Assembly (NCBI GenBank): GCA_037951105.1
Contig: JBAMJV010009041.1
Coordinates: 1 to 64,000, forward strand
DNA length: 64,000 nucleotides
Source: Echinarachnius parma
Lineage: Eukaryota > Echinodermata > Echinoidea > Clypeasteroida > Echinarachniidae
Reading direction: 5' to 3'
The position numbers and the translations under genes are program-made. The notes under the pieces were generated by a model. The model searched no databases. It was not told the DNA's origin and was given only the letters and a program-made list of their open reading frames with translations. Of this stretch, positions 11,701-22,932 are shown piece by piece (the stretch's first letter is position 1; each line of letters begins with the position of its first letter).

Positions 11701-14239
11701 TACAATGATATTGTATGTTTAAATGATTGAAGTTCCAAATATCACTTCTTAGAATATTCTGAAAATAAGGTCTTAAAATTAGATTTCGCTCTTTTTCAGT
11801 GGCCACCTGTAATTACAGCTGGTTAGTACTAGAAATCTTAAGTACAAGTATTGGTCACGGTATTGGTCACCAAATAATCAGGAACTACAAGACTACAAGA
11901 CAATTTAGTTACTGAAAATCTTTATCTATAAATGTATCACTGCTGAAGAAATGCAGATAAAATTTAATACCATGACTTTCCATGACCCAAGAGAGCATTT
12001 AACAATTTTCCCTGACTTTTCAAGGCCTGGAAAACACTGAAGTCAAATTCCATGACTTTCCCGGTTTTCCAGGCCCTGTGTGAACCCTGTCCTTTAAAGG
12101 GGTAGTACAGTGTTGGTAGGGCCGAGCTTTTAGTAACCAAAACCTGCACAATAACATTACAAACTAACAGTTATAAGTTAACTCCACATCCTCGAAAGTT
12201 GTAGAAAATTACAAACAACTAATCAAAAATCATGTTATCATTCAAAAAGAGCGATTAAAATACAATAGGACGCTCTCTAAAAAGCATTGGTTTCAAACAT
12301 TTTTCATACAAAATTATGCATGTTTTGTTGAAATAATGATTAAATAGAGATATCATCAACAACTTTTAAAAAACATATTTTGATTAACTTATTTTAAGCA
12401 TTTTGCGTCTTTTTCTAAAAAGTCAAGATGTCCTCCGGCAGGGTAGACTTATAAATAAAATATTTTGAAATCAAATTTTACAACTATGACAGCATTCGAA
12501 AGGGAATGATTCTCATTTTACATGTTTTATTCAATGAACTTTCAAATTGAATTAAAACCAACCAATTTAGTGTCAAGGGGCATTTTGGGGAAGTACCAAG
12601 TGTAGCGCCCTCACTTAAGGACTTTTATTTGACTCACCACTACGTCGATGAGCTTGATGCGGCCTCCCCTCTCATTCTGGTACTTCAACAACATCAGCGC
12701 ATGGTCCCGCTTGCTGTCCGAAAACGACTTGAAGAATTTGTGGAAGCCCTTCAGCGCAACATCGTCTCTGTCAAAGTGGAATGCCTGTAGTCAAATTTAA
12801 AAGTACTTAGTCAAATTATTAAAATAACCCGAGTGATTCTTTTCCTCGAGGAATTCATATATTTGAATTTTGCTCTTTCAATGTTCTCTGACTCAATGTC
12901 AAAGTGGAATTCCTGAAGACAATTTTCTATGTAAGATATATATAGTAGATGAGACATTCTAGAGTTAATTCTGCTCTACAATACTATGTGTAAATATTAA
13001 ATACATAATTGTGGAAATCAAAATTGTCAAATAAAACAAGAATAAAGATTATTCAAACTGGTGAAATTTGTGATGTAAATTACATCATTTAAAACTAAGC
13101 CTGTATTACAGCAATAATTTTATAATTGATTAGAAAAATACATAAAATCTATCTATTACAATTCGAAAACCCAACAAACAAATGAACCTTAAAAATAAGT
13201 TTAATACTTTAATAATCTTAAAATGTTTACTCACAAACATCTTTTCCATTACAGTTTTACACCATTCTCTTAGTCTAATGTGCCCACGACAAAAAGAGCT
13301 GAATTGTTAGCATCGCCATCGTCAGTTCTTTTACATGTACTTAAAGGGGAATCCCACCCCAGAAATGTGATGTTTGCTATAAAATGAAGTGAATATGAAG
13401 AATCTTGATCGAAAATCTGAGCCAAAACGGTAGAGCAATAAAAAAGTTATGACAGGATGAACTTTGCCCCGATTTTTAGTATCGTTCGGAACTGCTATCG
13501 ATCGTGACGTCACTTGCGAGCTGCAGCCATTTTGACTTCTACATGGAAATTTTACAAAATTTAAATTTTCTTCATAACAAAGCAAATGTATGAGCTTACA
13601 AATTCCAAAGAGTTTGGCCCATCGATATTCTTCTATGAATTCGTGAAAACAAGCAGAGAAAAATTAATTGTTAGCAACGAAAATGAGAAATAAGTGTATT
13701 TTCATGTACTAAAGCCATGGCGAGTTGCTCGTCAATGATGTTGCATATGGCGGCAATTTTGAAACGATCGCTCATTACTACATGATGTTCAAATAGGTAT
13801 AACTCCCGTGTTTCTTGTCCGATTTTGATCAAATTTTCACCAATTATGCCTCTTATTCTGCTTATTCAAATAACGAATGGGGTTTTTCAGGCCCAGAATA
13901 CCCCTTTAAGTTATATTAATAAATAATGCATGCCAAGTCATGGGCGCGCTTTTTTATTGAATGATTGATAAATCTATTGTTTTTAGGGCCTCTCTTAAAT
14001 ACATTTAGTACTGTCGGCCCTTCTGAAGTTCTGTCAAAGTCGACAACCCTCTTCCAGTACTACTATAGAATTAATATTTGAGCTTCCCAATCCCAACATG
14101 AGCCATGACCAGGCAGATGAAATAATACAAATATATCTACCATTGCGAGATACATGTAAGATGAAGACAGCTGTTTGTGGATCATCTCATTCACGCCACC
14201 CTCACACTCTTCATGATAATTCTGTCGAACGAGAGACAT
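8663..14239 (-). CDS. Ferritin subunit with degenerate ferroxidase centre (four exons)
   Basis: The product is a 168-residue ferritin, a cytosolic iron-storage cage subunit. Exons run 14239-14141, 12784-12638, 11260-11135 and 8797-8663; all junctions are phase 0 with GT-AG sites. Exons 2 and 3 are 147 and 126 bp, the same lengths as in vertebrate ferritin genes. Recognisable landmarks are VRQNYHEE at the start, [20 protein letters not shown] and GPGLGEY near the C terminus. Against human H numbering, Tyr34, His65, Glu107 and Gln141 are kept, but Glu27 is Gln and Glu62 is Lys. Position 61 is Ser and position 118 is Tyr. Lys62 with Glu107 is the arrangement known from vertebrate L chains. No signal peptide is visible. 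The start codon is the only Met upstream of the conserved helix A. No iron-responsive element was found within about 450 nt upstream. The gene lies downstream of and in the same orientation as the H-type paralog at 23956-27029. The reading frame is undamaged, so I call it a functional gene. Confidence 0.93.
9165..9380. repeat. Copy of the CTGTCTAnAGAGGTCACCTG module
   Basis: Text such as GTCACCTGTCTACAGTGGTCACC followed by CTTGTTTC matches modules at 10730-11110, 31537-31715 and 32426-32965, and in reverse at 63140-63360. It lies in intron 3 of the degenerate ferritin gene. Confidence 0.65.
10312..10622. mobile_element. Short element with CAGGGCTC ends
   Basis: It begins CAGGGCTCGACACCCTCACT and ends with TGTGGAGCCCTG, so the ends are inverted. 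The body repeats GGGCCAGT/ACTGGCCC phrases. It is non-coding and intronic. Confidence 0.55.
10720..11110. repeat. Tandem GAGGTCACC modules, about 110-bp spacing
   Basis: At least three diverged modules with CTGTCTAnAGAGGT, TCACCATTTT and TGATCACTAnACAAAGnnnGACTG occur one after another, immediately 3' (gene sense) of ferritin exon 3. The 217-codon open frame over this region is repeat plus ferritin antisense, not a gene. Confidence 0.65.
11135..11260 (-). CDS. Degenerate ferritin, exon 3
   Basis: 42 codons, [10 protein letters not shown] to AEKNGDEQ, with acceptor ATACAG and donor GTAACT. Glu107 is kept, in CLEAERASN. Confidence 0.92.
12093..12620. mobile_element. MITE-like element, family 1, diverged and right-truncated
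   Basis: It starts CTTTAAAGGGGTAGTACAGT and shares TTTAGTAACCAAAACCTGCA, ACATTACAAACTAA and GAGCGATTAAAA-type text with the element at 1261-1824. The right terminal repeat is missing. It sits in intron 2 of the degenerate ferritin gene. Confidence 0.65.
12638..12784 (-). CDS. Degenerate ferritin, exon 2
   Basis: 49 codons, [14 protein letters not shown] to [10 protein letters not shown]. It has an acceptor CTACAG and a donor GTGAGT. It holds the Lys replacing Glu62, in SDSKRDHA, and the retained His65. Confidence 0.93.
13338..13911. mobile_element. TTAA-ended element (family 3), copy 1
   Basis: The left end CTTAAAGGGGAATCCCACCC and right end AGAATACCCCTTTAAG are inverted over about 14 bp. 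The body of about 570 bp matches 55145-55713 in the opposite orientation with few differences. It contains GTGACGTCAC, and it sits in intron 1 of the degenerate ferritin gene. Confidence 0.85.
14141..14239 (-). CDS. Degenerate ferritin, exon 1
   Basis: 33 codons, from [15 protein letters not shown] to SSSYMYLAM. The donor GTAGAT follows directly. It includes the Gln that replaces the Glu27 ligand (in HKQLSSSY). Confidence 0.9.
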
Positions 14240-15363
14240 GATGATAATTTCGCTTTACTCGTCTTTTAGTTTTTGAAAGACTTGAACTTGAAGTTGAATT
14301 GAAGAAACTGCAAGTTGACCTGGTCCTGGCTGGATCTGGATCGATGCGGGAAATGTTATGTAGGTAGCGGCAACTGTGATTGAAAACCGGAACCCACTCG
14401 TCTTTGATGGACTGGCGAAATGATGAATCGAATTCAAGTGAATGAATGGCTTCAGAATTGAAGTGAAGCACTGAGTCTGAAGCCGCTTGAATTACGCTTG
14501 ACTGATTTTGCTCCAATGGCTTCACCTAACGAAATGGGTACGGGCAGCTCTGGGGTAGCTTGTCTCCGCTTCTCCGCTCAACTCTGCTGCAGATACTGCA
14601 GTGTAATTAGCAATGTAGCTCTTGCGTAACTTTAGCGTTGATTTAGACTAGATTCAGTTGTTCGCGATGTTATTTGAGACTGTATTTTGCTCGCTATTCC
14701 AATAAAACTCTATTGTTGTATTTTAAAGCCACTAAAATGTGGTAAAAATTGTCCACGAGATCGATGAGGTATACGTACGTACGTTGCTGGTACACGCGCG
14801 CGCATGTACGTGCAGTCGATACTAATCTATATGGTGGGCAATTTGTGAAATCAAATAATGGTGCTTGACGCGCGTGACATAATGCATGCACCCCCATCTG
14901 CGTTGTTTGCCTCCTCATGAAACTGAAATCCCCCCCCCCCCCCCCAAATGGGGGAATGTACCCAATGTGTCTCCAATGTGCTCCCACACAAATATTTTGC
15001 TTGTACATAATATATTTGTAGCCTATCTGTTTGTATCGTGTAAAATAACACGGCGTCATCTCCATTTGCTTTTGTCATGAACCGCCCTTCATAGTATACG
15101 TTTTACAAACGCTTGCCAAATGATGTACAAACCATGCATAGAGTTGCTACAATAAATACTACTCCAGTCCTTGTATGCAAAGATCCCGCCAAAATGAGTA
15201 GACAACGGCTTACAACTGATCGAGCTCCCGATGTCAAATGGAGAATAATTTAGAAGTCGTGAACGCGTTTTGCAAGTATATTGTTCAAAAACATAATATA
15301 ATACAAAAGCTAGGGAATGACTATCTGTTACAAATGTCTTGTTGTTGTTTTTTTTCCTTTTCT
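14240..15363. other. Upstream flank of the degenerate ferritin; no gene recognised
   Basis: This should hold the promoter and 5' UTR of the minus-strand ferritin gene. I found no convincing TATA box and no iron-responsive element. A run of about 16 C lies at 14931-14946. Confidence 0.4.
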
Positions 15364-15545
15364 GCATGCGTATAAATATATGCAGGCAGTTATATTTTGT
15401 TTTCTATCTGATGTATAGGCCATTATTTATGGCTATACAGTTTTCTTCTTCTTGTAACCTTTTATGCATGTGCACATAATGCAGGCAGTTATATTTTGTT
15501 TTCTATCTTGATGTAGGCAGGCCATTATATATGGCTATAGCCTAT
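15364..15545. repeat. Tandem duplication, about 110 bp
   Basis: The phrases ATGCAGGCAGTTATATTTTG, TTTTCTATCT and GGCCATTATnTATGGCTATA occur twice in order, near 15380 and 15480. It is non-coding. Confidence 0.7.
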
Positions 15546-17783
15546 TAGTTCGGCCAAACTTTATATGAATTCATATTTTTAATTTAATAATTATGTTAAA
15601 TTCTTTATTCATATCATTCATGAAATCAATTTGATTGATGTTGTGCGTAATTTCCAGTTATGAAGTCTGCACTAAATAAGGAAGAAGAGAGAAGAAGAAG
15701 AAGAAGAATCTTCACTAAAATGCATGCAAATAGAAGATTCACGGTACCTGGCGCTACACAGTTGCTATAATTTGCTTTCTTTTCGTGTACGTACACGTGA
15801 TCGCTTGCTCTAGATCTTGCCTTCGCAAAATTTACCCCCTCTGTAAAAAAAAAAAAACGACGCCCGCATCGCACCATTATTTACTCTATATAATTTATAA
15901 ACACGCGCTTGCACTCAGTGTGTATCGATGGTACGTACAGGTACAATACTGAAAATCGACACTTTTGTGTTTTCCGCTCAAGTTCCGCTTCGGTTTACCA
16001 AGGGTTTACAGATTGAATGTTATGTAAATTCCGAAACGTAGTCACAAGGTCTGGTGAACCGTACCCTGGCCCGAAAATGACGTCACTTAACCATGTGACT
16101 GCTATTTAGCTAAGATCATGACCGCGCAGTTTTCGACCTGTCAAAATGTAAAAATAGAAAATGACGTAATTATATATGTGTAAACGTTTGGGTTCATGAA
16201 TTATCTATGTTATGGTTTTAGTGAAAAGATATGTGTTTGTTTCTGTTTTGTATCATGTTCACTCCATATAGGCGAGGCTATTTTCGTAATTCAAACAATA
16301 ATGTCTAGCAGAAAAATTTGATATACGTGTATCATCATCAGTTATCTTTTATCTTTTTCAATAGCAGTCTTCTTTATTTCATTAGGCCGTGCAGAACTGG
16401 GTCATTATCCAATTAGTGTCATTAGATTATAAAAGACTTGAAGGGAAAATAAAACGTTTGCCCATTTGGTTCATGAGTCCTGACTATATTCTGAGTTTTA
16501 TCTTCAGAAATTCGGCCGGGAAAGTTAAAAACATTTCATGATCATTAGAAATAATGAGGTACATTTGTATATATATGACATGTGCCTCTATAATGACTTT
16601 CCCCAGTCTTACAACTTGTAGCGTGGTCGGACTGATTGTGGTGTGGTACCGTGTTTGTGTGGGGGGGGGGGGGGGGTACGCAACTTATTGGGGGCACAGT
16701 GCGGCACACCTTATTGTATTTTTTCTCCTTTTCTTCCAAAAATGTCCCATTATAGTTTCCTATTGTTTTTTCCTTCAAATTATTGGGTGGAGATCACAGT
16801 GGTCCCCCCCCCCCCCCCCCCCCCTCGTCGCGCCAATTAACCCTCTATAGCCCACACCACATCGTACGCCTGTGGTCACATTTTTTCAGAGTTTGATGTT
16901 AGTATAACATCTAGATTGACTTTGATTCATTAGCAAGTTATATCCTAAAAAGATAAAATGCAAACCAAGGAGTCAGTGGTGATTGTATTGTAAACGTTTT
17001 TGAATGATATCATTACAACAAGCATCTCCTAGCAAGCAGGAGGGGGGGGGGGGGGGGGGGGGGGTGCTCGTCCTGTCGATAATTATGGGTCCCCGCTTCC
17101 CACAAAGCTCCCCCGATTAAAAAAAAAACAACAACAACAACACACGCATTACACATTTTTACTACGGTATTAAAAATGTGTAATGTGTTTTGTTGTTGTC
17201 CCAAGCCTGATCTTAAACGAAATATTATATTATATTCCAATTGTTGTTGAACTTTGCACGACACTATTATAGCATGATGGATTGATAATATATCTTTATT
17301 GATATGTGTACATACACGGCAATGTTTGATTTTCAGTTGTTAGTCAAATACAGTATTATGCTTTATCAAACAAGATTTATGATATCAAACATTGTTATAT
17401 TTATATTGTATACTTGTACTTTGCCCATCGTAAAATGCCTATGAAAATCTTTGAAAATAAATAAATAAATAAATTTAAAAAAATACTCCCCTTTCAGCCG
17501 ATATCGAGTAGTACAAATTAGGGTGAACAATATTGTGCGTTTAATATTGTGTGGTGAAAGACGATGGCAGAATTATTTCTCGTTGTTTTGTATAAATGTG
17601 TTCTTTGATTCAGCATTACCAGGGATTACAGGCTAAATTGATATCATTCACAATCGCTGTATCGATCGTTATTTGCCTAATTGCCTATTATTATAACACA
17701 TATAAATACAAGGCTTATATAAGAGCTGATGCCTATTCATAATTATTTCTTTATGTTGTTGAACTGGTCGAAGATAATATATA
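15546..17783. other. Intergenic with G/C homopolymers; no gene recognised
   Basis: AT-rich sequence punctuated by long G or C runs near 16661-16676, 16804-16824 and 17042-17064. A near-perfect inverted repeat (ACACATTTTTACTACGGTAT... with TTAAAAATGTGTAATGTG) lies near 17140-17185. No coding feature stands out. Confidence 0.45.
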
Positions 17784-18790
17784 TATATATACTCCGCAAA
17801 AAAAGAAACTGGACACTTGTATAAGTTGAAATATTTCATATTAATGTACGATCAAGTGTACATGATCATATATCAAATTAAAGGGAATTTAGTCCTATAC
17901 ATGCAGGGTATAACTTAAAGGTGTAATCGTTCATGCATGAAATGCCATGGTCAATTAACACTAGCAAAGTCTGTTTTCAAAAATAGCAAAACAATGGAGG
18001 ACCACACCATTTGACTGAAATGATAGTAAGCGTTTCACTTAAAACAAGATGAGCGGGGCAAGTAAATTATGACATTATTCAACTTTATTGTTATGAACAA
18101 ACTCTGGAAATACAAATTTGTCAATAAAACAGGGCCAGGTTATGAGAGCATTATCATACTGATCTGTATAATACAGGCATGAATCTTGTCTATTTCATGT
18201 GTCCCCTGCAATTTGAACCATAGTTACCTAGAGGAATGTCATGTTAAAGACTGCCCAAATGTTTGACCAAGGGTAACTTCAGGTTTTGAAGATCTTTGGA
18301 CTACGGTATAATTCTTGACAAGAATTTATACCATTTTCATGCTGAAATAAGGGCACAAACTGTGATTTTGACTAATAAAGCTTTGCCATGAAATTCCCCA
18401 TTTTGTTACTTTTGGATGAAAATAACACCTATAACGTTCACAATTTGTCTTCATTTATACTCTTTATTGAGATGAAGATAGAAAAGGTCACATTTGTAAT
18501 GAAAAATTATGCCATCTTATGAATATAGCGTTTTAGATTATGCTTATCAACATTTATATGGTTGAGTGGATGTTCCATTTTTGCTATTTTTGAAAACACT
18601 GAGACCTTGGTGTGGTTAATTGACCGTGACAAGTCATGCATGAATGATTTCATCTGGATTTCATGCGAATATTGAAGAGGGTAATTTTATCTTTAATTTG
18701 ATATACAATATCATATATTTTATCGTTAATGAATACGAAATATTTGGTCTCATACAAGTGTCCAGTTTCTTTTTTTGCGGAGTATATATA
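17784..18790. mobile_element. 1-kb foldback element with long inverted arms
   Basis: The left arm ACTCCGCAAAAAAAGAAACT and GGACACTTGTAT is repeated inverted at the right end, over about 40 bp without mismatch. Beyond this, the arms remain alignable for about 250 bp: TCAATTAA and GTTTTCAAAAATAGCAAAA on the left match their inverses near 18590-18640. The flanks are TATATATA, so insertion into TA is likely. No transposase is present, so the element is non-autonomous. Confidence 0.85.
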
Positions 18791-19627
18791 TACATTTTTG
18801 TAAAGGGAAAGTTCACACCTTTATATAGAGTGCATGTGGGAGTGGGGTGGGTAAAGACAAACAGGGGAACAGCCTAGACAGGTCAATGACCTTTTCTAGT
18901 CCCTCACATCCCATGCATCAACCTAGACAGAAAAATCCACCTCGTTCTGGAGGGGGTCCTTTAATATTATGACGTCATACTATCCCTCCATCGAGAGAAA
19001 ACAAAAATCGACAAAGAATCGTCGAAACATTGGCTGATTTTTCGGACTAGCATCAACCATGCAATTATTTGCTGTTGTTTTTGTTGTATAGTATACTGTT
19101 GTACAATATTTCATTATTATGTGGTATCGTGTATAGTTTTGTATTTCATATATATTTGTATTCGATTATGTTATGGTTTTGATTTTATTGGATGTAAAAT
19201 TGGCTGTATTAATTAGGACATACATGTACCTACTTTATTTTTGTCAAACACTTCATCGTACATTGCATACGTGTATTTTTTTATTTGGATATGAAAATGC
19301 ATTGAAATAAATTGAAACTACATGTCATGTAGCTAGTCGATGTACAAAACAAATTGTACTGTTCTACATTGTCATTGGTCAACGAGTATCTGTAAGCTAT
19401 TGTGACGTCATAATCATGTTTGTGTCAGGCATTATGACGTCATGCGACGCCACAATCCACATCAAGTACCAAGCCCATGCCACACCCCTTTACTTTTTGA
19501 ATACATATCGAGGGGACATTGAGAAGTCACTACTTTTTTTGACGAGGTCACGGCACTAGTGCATTTCACAAGAAACTCATTCACAAGAAACTCATTCCTT
19601 ATTCTAATCCAAATGTCAATAGTTTGT
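18791..19627. other. Non-coding; paired TGACGTCA palindromes
   Basis: CRE-type TGACGTCA palindromes occur near 18970, 19403 and 19436. No gene-like sequence was recognised. Confidence 0.45.
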
Positions 19628-19787
19628 TTTAAAGGGAAGGGTGAGCTCTAATAAAGAGAGTACAGTTTTGGTCAAACTGAATTTTACCATTACATTACAA
19701 ACTAACAGCTCGAAAGGATTAACAAACTAGAAATTGCGCGCTCGGCGGGTCGCGCAGCCGAGCACATGTATCCCCCGAACCAATTGC

Positions 19788-22394
19788 ACTCCGCCCCACA
19801 CCAAAATCAAAAGGCTTCATCCTCTTTCCTTAATACACCTTCATACCAAATTAGAAAATGATCAGACAAGAACTCGGACCTGTAGAGCGTTCACAAGGTA
19901 ATCTTAACTATTTCTTTATATCATGGTTACCATGGCAACCAGGACTCCGCCCCACACCAAAATCAATAGGCTTCATCCTCTTTCCTTAAGACACCTTCAT
20001 ACCAAATTAGAAAATGATCGGACAAGAACTCGGACCTGTAGAGCGTTCACAAGGTAATCTTAACTATTTCTTTATATCATGGTTACCATGGCAACCAGGA
20101 CTCCGCCCCACACCAAAATCTAAAGGCTTCATCCTCTTTCCTTAAGACACCTTCATACCAAATTAGAAAATGATCAGACAAGAACTCGGACCTGTAGAGC
20201 GTTCACAAGGTAATATTAACTATTTATTTATATCATGGTTACCATGGCAACCAGGACCGTGCCCCACACCAAAATCAATAGGCTTCATCCTCTTTCCTTA
20301 ATACACCTTCATACCAAATTAGAAAATGATCGGACAAGAACTCGGACCTGTAGAGCGTTCACAAGGTAATCTTAACTATTTCTTTATATCATGGTAACCA
20401 TGGCAACCAGGACTCCGCCCAACACCAAAATCAATAGGCTTCATCCTCTTTCCTTAATACACCTTCATACCAAATTAGAAAATGATCGGACAAGAACTCG
20501 GACCTGTAGAGCGTTCACAAGGTAATCTTAACTATTTCTTTATATCATGGTTACCATGGCAACCAGGACTCCGCCCCACACCAAAATCAATAGGCTTCAT
20601 CCTCTTTCCTTAATACACCTTCATACCAAATTAGAAAATGATCAGACAAGAACTTGGACCTGTAGAGTGTTCACAAGGTAATATTAACTATTTATTTATA
20701 TCATGGTTACCATGGCAACCAGGACCGCGCCCCACACCAAAATCAATAGGCTTCATCCCCTTTCCTTAATACACCTTCATACCAAATTAGAAAATGATCG
20801 GACAAGAACTCGGACCTGTAGAGCGTTCACAAGGTAATCTTAACTATTTCTTTATATCATGGTTACCATGGCAACCAGGGCTCCGCCCTACACCAAAATC
20901 AATAGGCTTCATCCTCTTTCCTTAATACACCTTCATACCAAATTAGAAAATGATCGGACAAGAACTCGGACCTGTAGAGCGTTCACAAGGTAATCTTAAC
21001 TATTTCTTTATATCATGGTTACCATGGCAACCAGGACTCCGCCCCACACCAAAATCAATAGGCTTCATCCTCTTTCCTTAATACACCTTCATACCAAATT
21101 AGAAAATGATCGGACAAGAACTCGGACCTGTAGAGCGTTCACAAGGTAATCTTAACTATTTCTTTATATCATGGTTACCATGGCAACCAGGACTCCGCCC
21201 CACACCAAAATCAATAGGCTTCATCCTCTTTCCTTAATACACCTTCATACCAAATTAGAAAATGATCGGACAAGAACTCGGACCTGTAGAGCGTTCACAA
21301 GGTAATCTTAACTATTTCTTTATATCATGGTTACCATGGCAACCAGGACTCCGCCCCACACCAAAATCAATAGGCTTCATCCTCTTTCCTTAATACACCT
21401 TCATACCAAATTAGAAAATGATCGGACAAGAACTCGGACCTGTAGAGCGTTCACAAGGTAATCTTAACTATTTCTTTATATCATGGTTACCATGGCAACC
21501 AGGACTCCGCCCCACACCAAAATCAATAGGCTTCATCCTCTTTCCTTAATACACCTTCATACCAAATTAGAAAATGATCAGACAAGAACTTGGACCTGTA
21601 GAGTGTTCACAAGGTAATATTAACTATTTATTTATATCATGGTTACCATGGCAACCAGGACCGCGCCCCACACCAAAATCAATAGGCTTCATCCCCTTTC
21701 CTTAATACACCTTCATACCAAATTAGAAAATGATCGGACAAGAACTCGGACCTGTAGAGCGTTCACAAGGTAATCTTAACTATTTCTTTATATCATGGTT
21801 ACCATGGCAACCAGGGCTCCGCCCTACACCAAAATCAATAGGCTTCATCCTCTTTCCTTAATACACCTTCATACCAAATTAGAAAATGATCGGACAAGAA
21901 CTCGGACCTGTAGAGCGTTCACAAGGTAATCTTAACTATTTCTTTATATCATGGTTACCATGGCAACCAGGACTCCGCCCCACACCAAAATCAATAGGCT
22001 TCATCCTCTTTCCTTAATACACCTTCATACCAAATTAGAAAATGATCGGACAAGAACTCGGACCTGTAGAGCGTTCACAAGGTAATCTTAACTATTTCTT
22101 TATATCATGGTTACCATGGCAACCAGGACTCCGCCCCACACCAAAATCAATAGGCTTCATCCTCTTTCCTTAATACACCTTCATACCAAATTAGAAAATG
22201 ATCGGACAAGAACTCGGACCTGTAGAGCGTTCACAAGGTAATCTTAACTATTTCTTTATATCATGGTTACCATGGCAACCAGGACTCCGCCCCACACCAA
22301 AATCAATAGGCTTCATCCTCTTTCCTTAATACACCTTCATACCAAATTAGAAAATGATCGGACAAGAACTCGGACCTGTAGAGCGTTCACAAGA
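19788..22394. repeat. 156-bp satellite, about 16.7 units
   Basis: The unit runs from GGACTCCGCCCCACACC through AATCAATAGGCTTCATCC, TACCAAATTAGAAAATGATC and GGACCTGTAGAGCGTTCACA to GGTTACCATGGCAACC. The period is exactly 156 bp where checked (19942 to 20098). Units differ by a few bases. Variant sets recur 936 bp apart (six units), which shows a higher-order duplication. Sixteen units contain GTTACCATGGCAAC or one base different. Confidence 0.97.
19925..22280. promoter_or_regulatory. Sixteen X-box-like (RFX) motifs, one per satellite unit
   Basis: Each unit carries GTTACC-AT-GGCAAC (once GTAACC-AT-GGCAAC), which fits the RFX X-box consensus GTNRCC, 0-3 spacer, RGYAAC. The first is at 19925-19940 and the last at 22265-22280, spaced 156 bp. 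The match is seen directly; binding is inference. Confidence 0.5.
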
Positions 22395-22420
22395 AAATCT
22401 CTGCGGCGGACGCGGCGGAC

Positions 22421-22454
<34 letters not shown>

Positions 22455-22932
22455 GACGAGGCCAAATCCATAGTATCCCCCGAAGTGGGTTCGGGGGATA
22501 CAATTACAAATGACTAAGTAAAAAGCCTGTTATTCCAAAAGAGCCGTTAAAACTCAAGAGGACACTCTCTAAAAACTCATTGGTTTCGACAATTTAAAAT
22601 AAAATAGTGTTCATGTGATTTTTTGTTGAAGTAGTGATTAGAGAGATAATAAACTATTTAAAAACCTATTTTGTACATTTTTGAAAAGAGGAAGCATTTA
22701 AAAGAAATGTTAACGACTGGATCAAAATTATTGAATAATTGTGGGGCCCCACAATTATTACAAATGGTTGTTTATGGATATTTCAGCTATTTCTGAACCG
22801 ATTTTGATCAAATAAAGCTTATTCTGTCATTAAAATTGTATGCTCTTTCAAATTTGACACTCAGTTTTCATTATCTCAAATTATTTTGTGTAGCGCCCTC
22901 TATATGGTACCAAAACTCAACTATCCCTTTAA

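Larger units (their letters stand above)
19727..22501. mobile_element. Helentron-like non-autonomous element A
   Basis: The order of parts is: CTAGA head and TTGCGCGC; a hairpin GCTCGGC/GCCGAGC at 19740-19763; a subterminal repeat GTATCCCCCGAACC at 19768-19781; the 156-bp satellite; a CGG/CGGACG microsatellite at 22400-22455; and a terminal hairpin at 22473-22501 with arms GTATCCCCCGAA and TTCGGGGGATAC. The subterminal repeat equals the hairpin arm, so the 5' and 3' ends are inverted copies. This is the layout described for Helentron-associated elements (HINE, pearl). It has no protein-coding capacity. Confidence 0.7.
19628..22932. mobile_element. Family-1 MITE split by a 2.8-kb insertion
   Basis: The left piece (19628-19726) begins TTTAAAGGGAAGGGTGAGCT, then has AGAGAGTACAGTTTTGGT and CATTACATTACAAACTAA. 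The right piece (22502-22932) resumes at AATTACAAATGAC and ends CAAAACTCAACTATCCCTTT. Joined, they match the uninterrupted element at 1261-1824, which shows the intervening DNA is an insertion. Confidence 0.85.

Noticed and set aside
14460..14480. CAGTGC on the minus strand upstream of the degenerate ferritin, as a possible IRE
   Set aside because: The five bases on each side do not pair and there is no bulged C at the right place.
14211..14525. 104-codon minus-strand frame overlapping ferritin exon 1
   Set aside because: It uses a different frame from the ferritin protein and has no recognisable features.
19788..22394. Centromeric satellite
   Set aside because: The array is only 2.6 kb, bounded by transposon-like ends and nested in a MITE, so it is better explained as the body of a mobile element.
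22263..22517. 84-codon frame with an Arg-rich run
   Set aside because: The Arg run is translation of the CGG/CGGACG microsatellite in the Helentron-like element.
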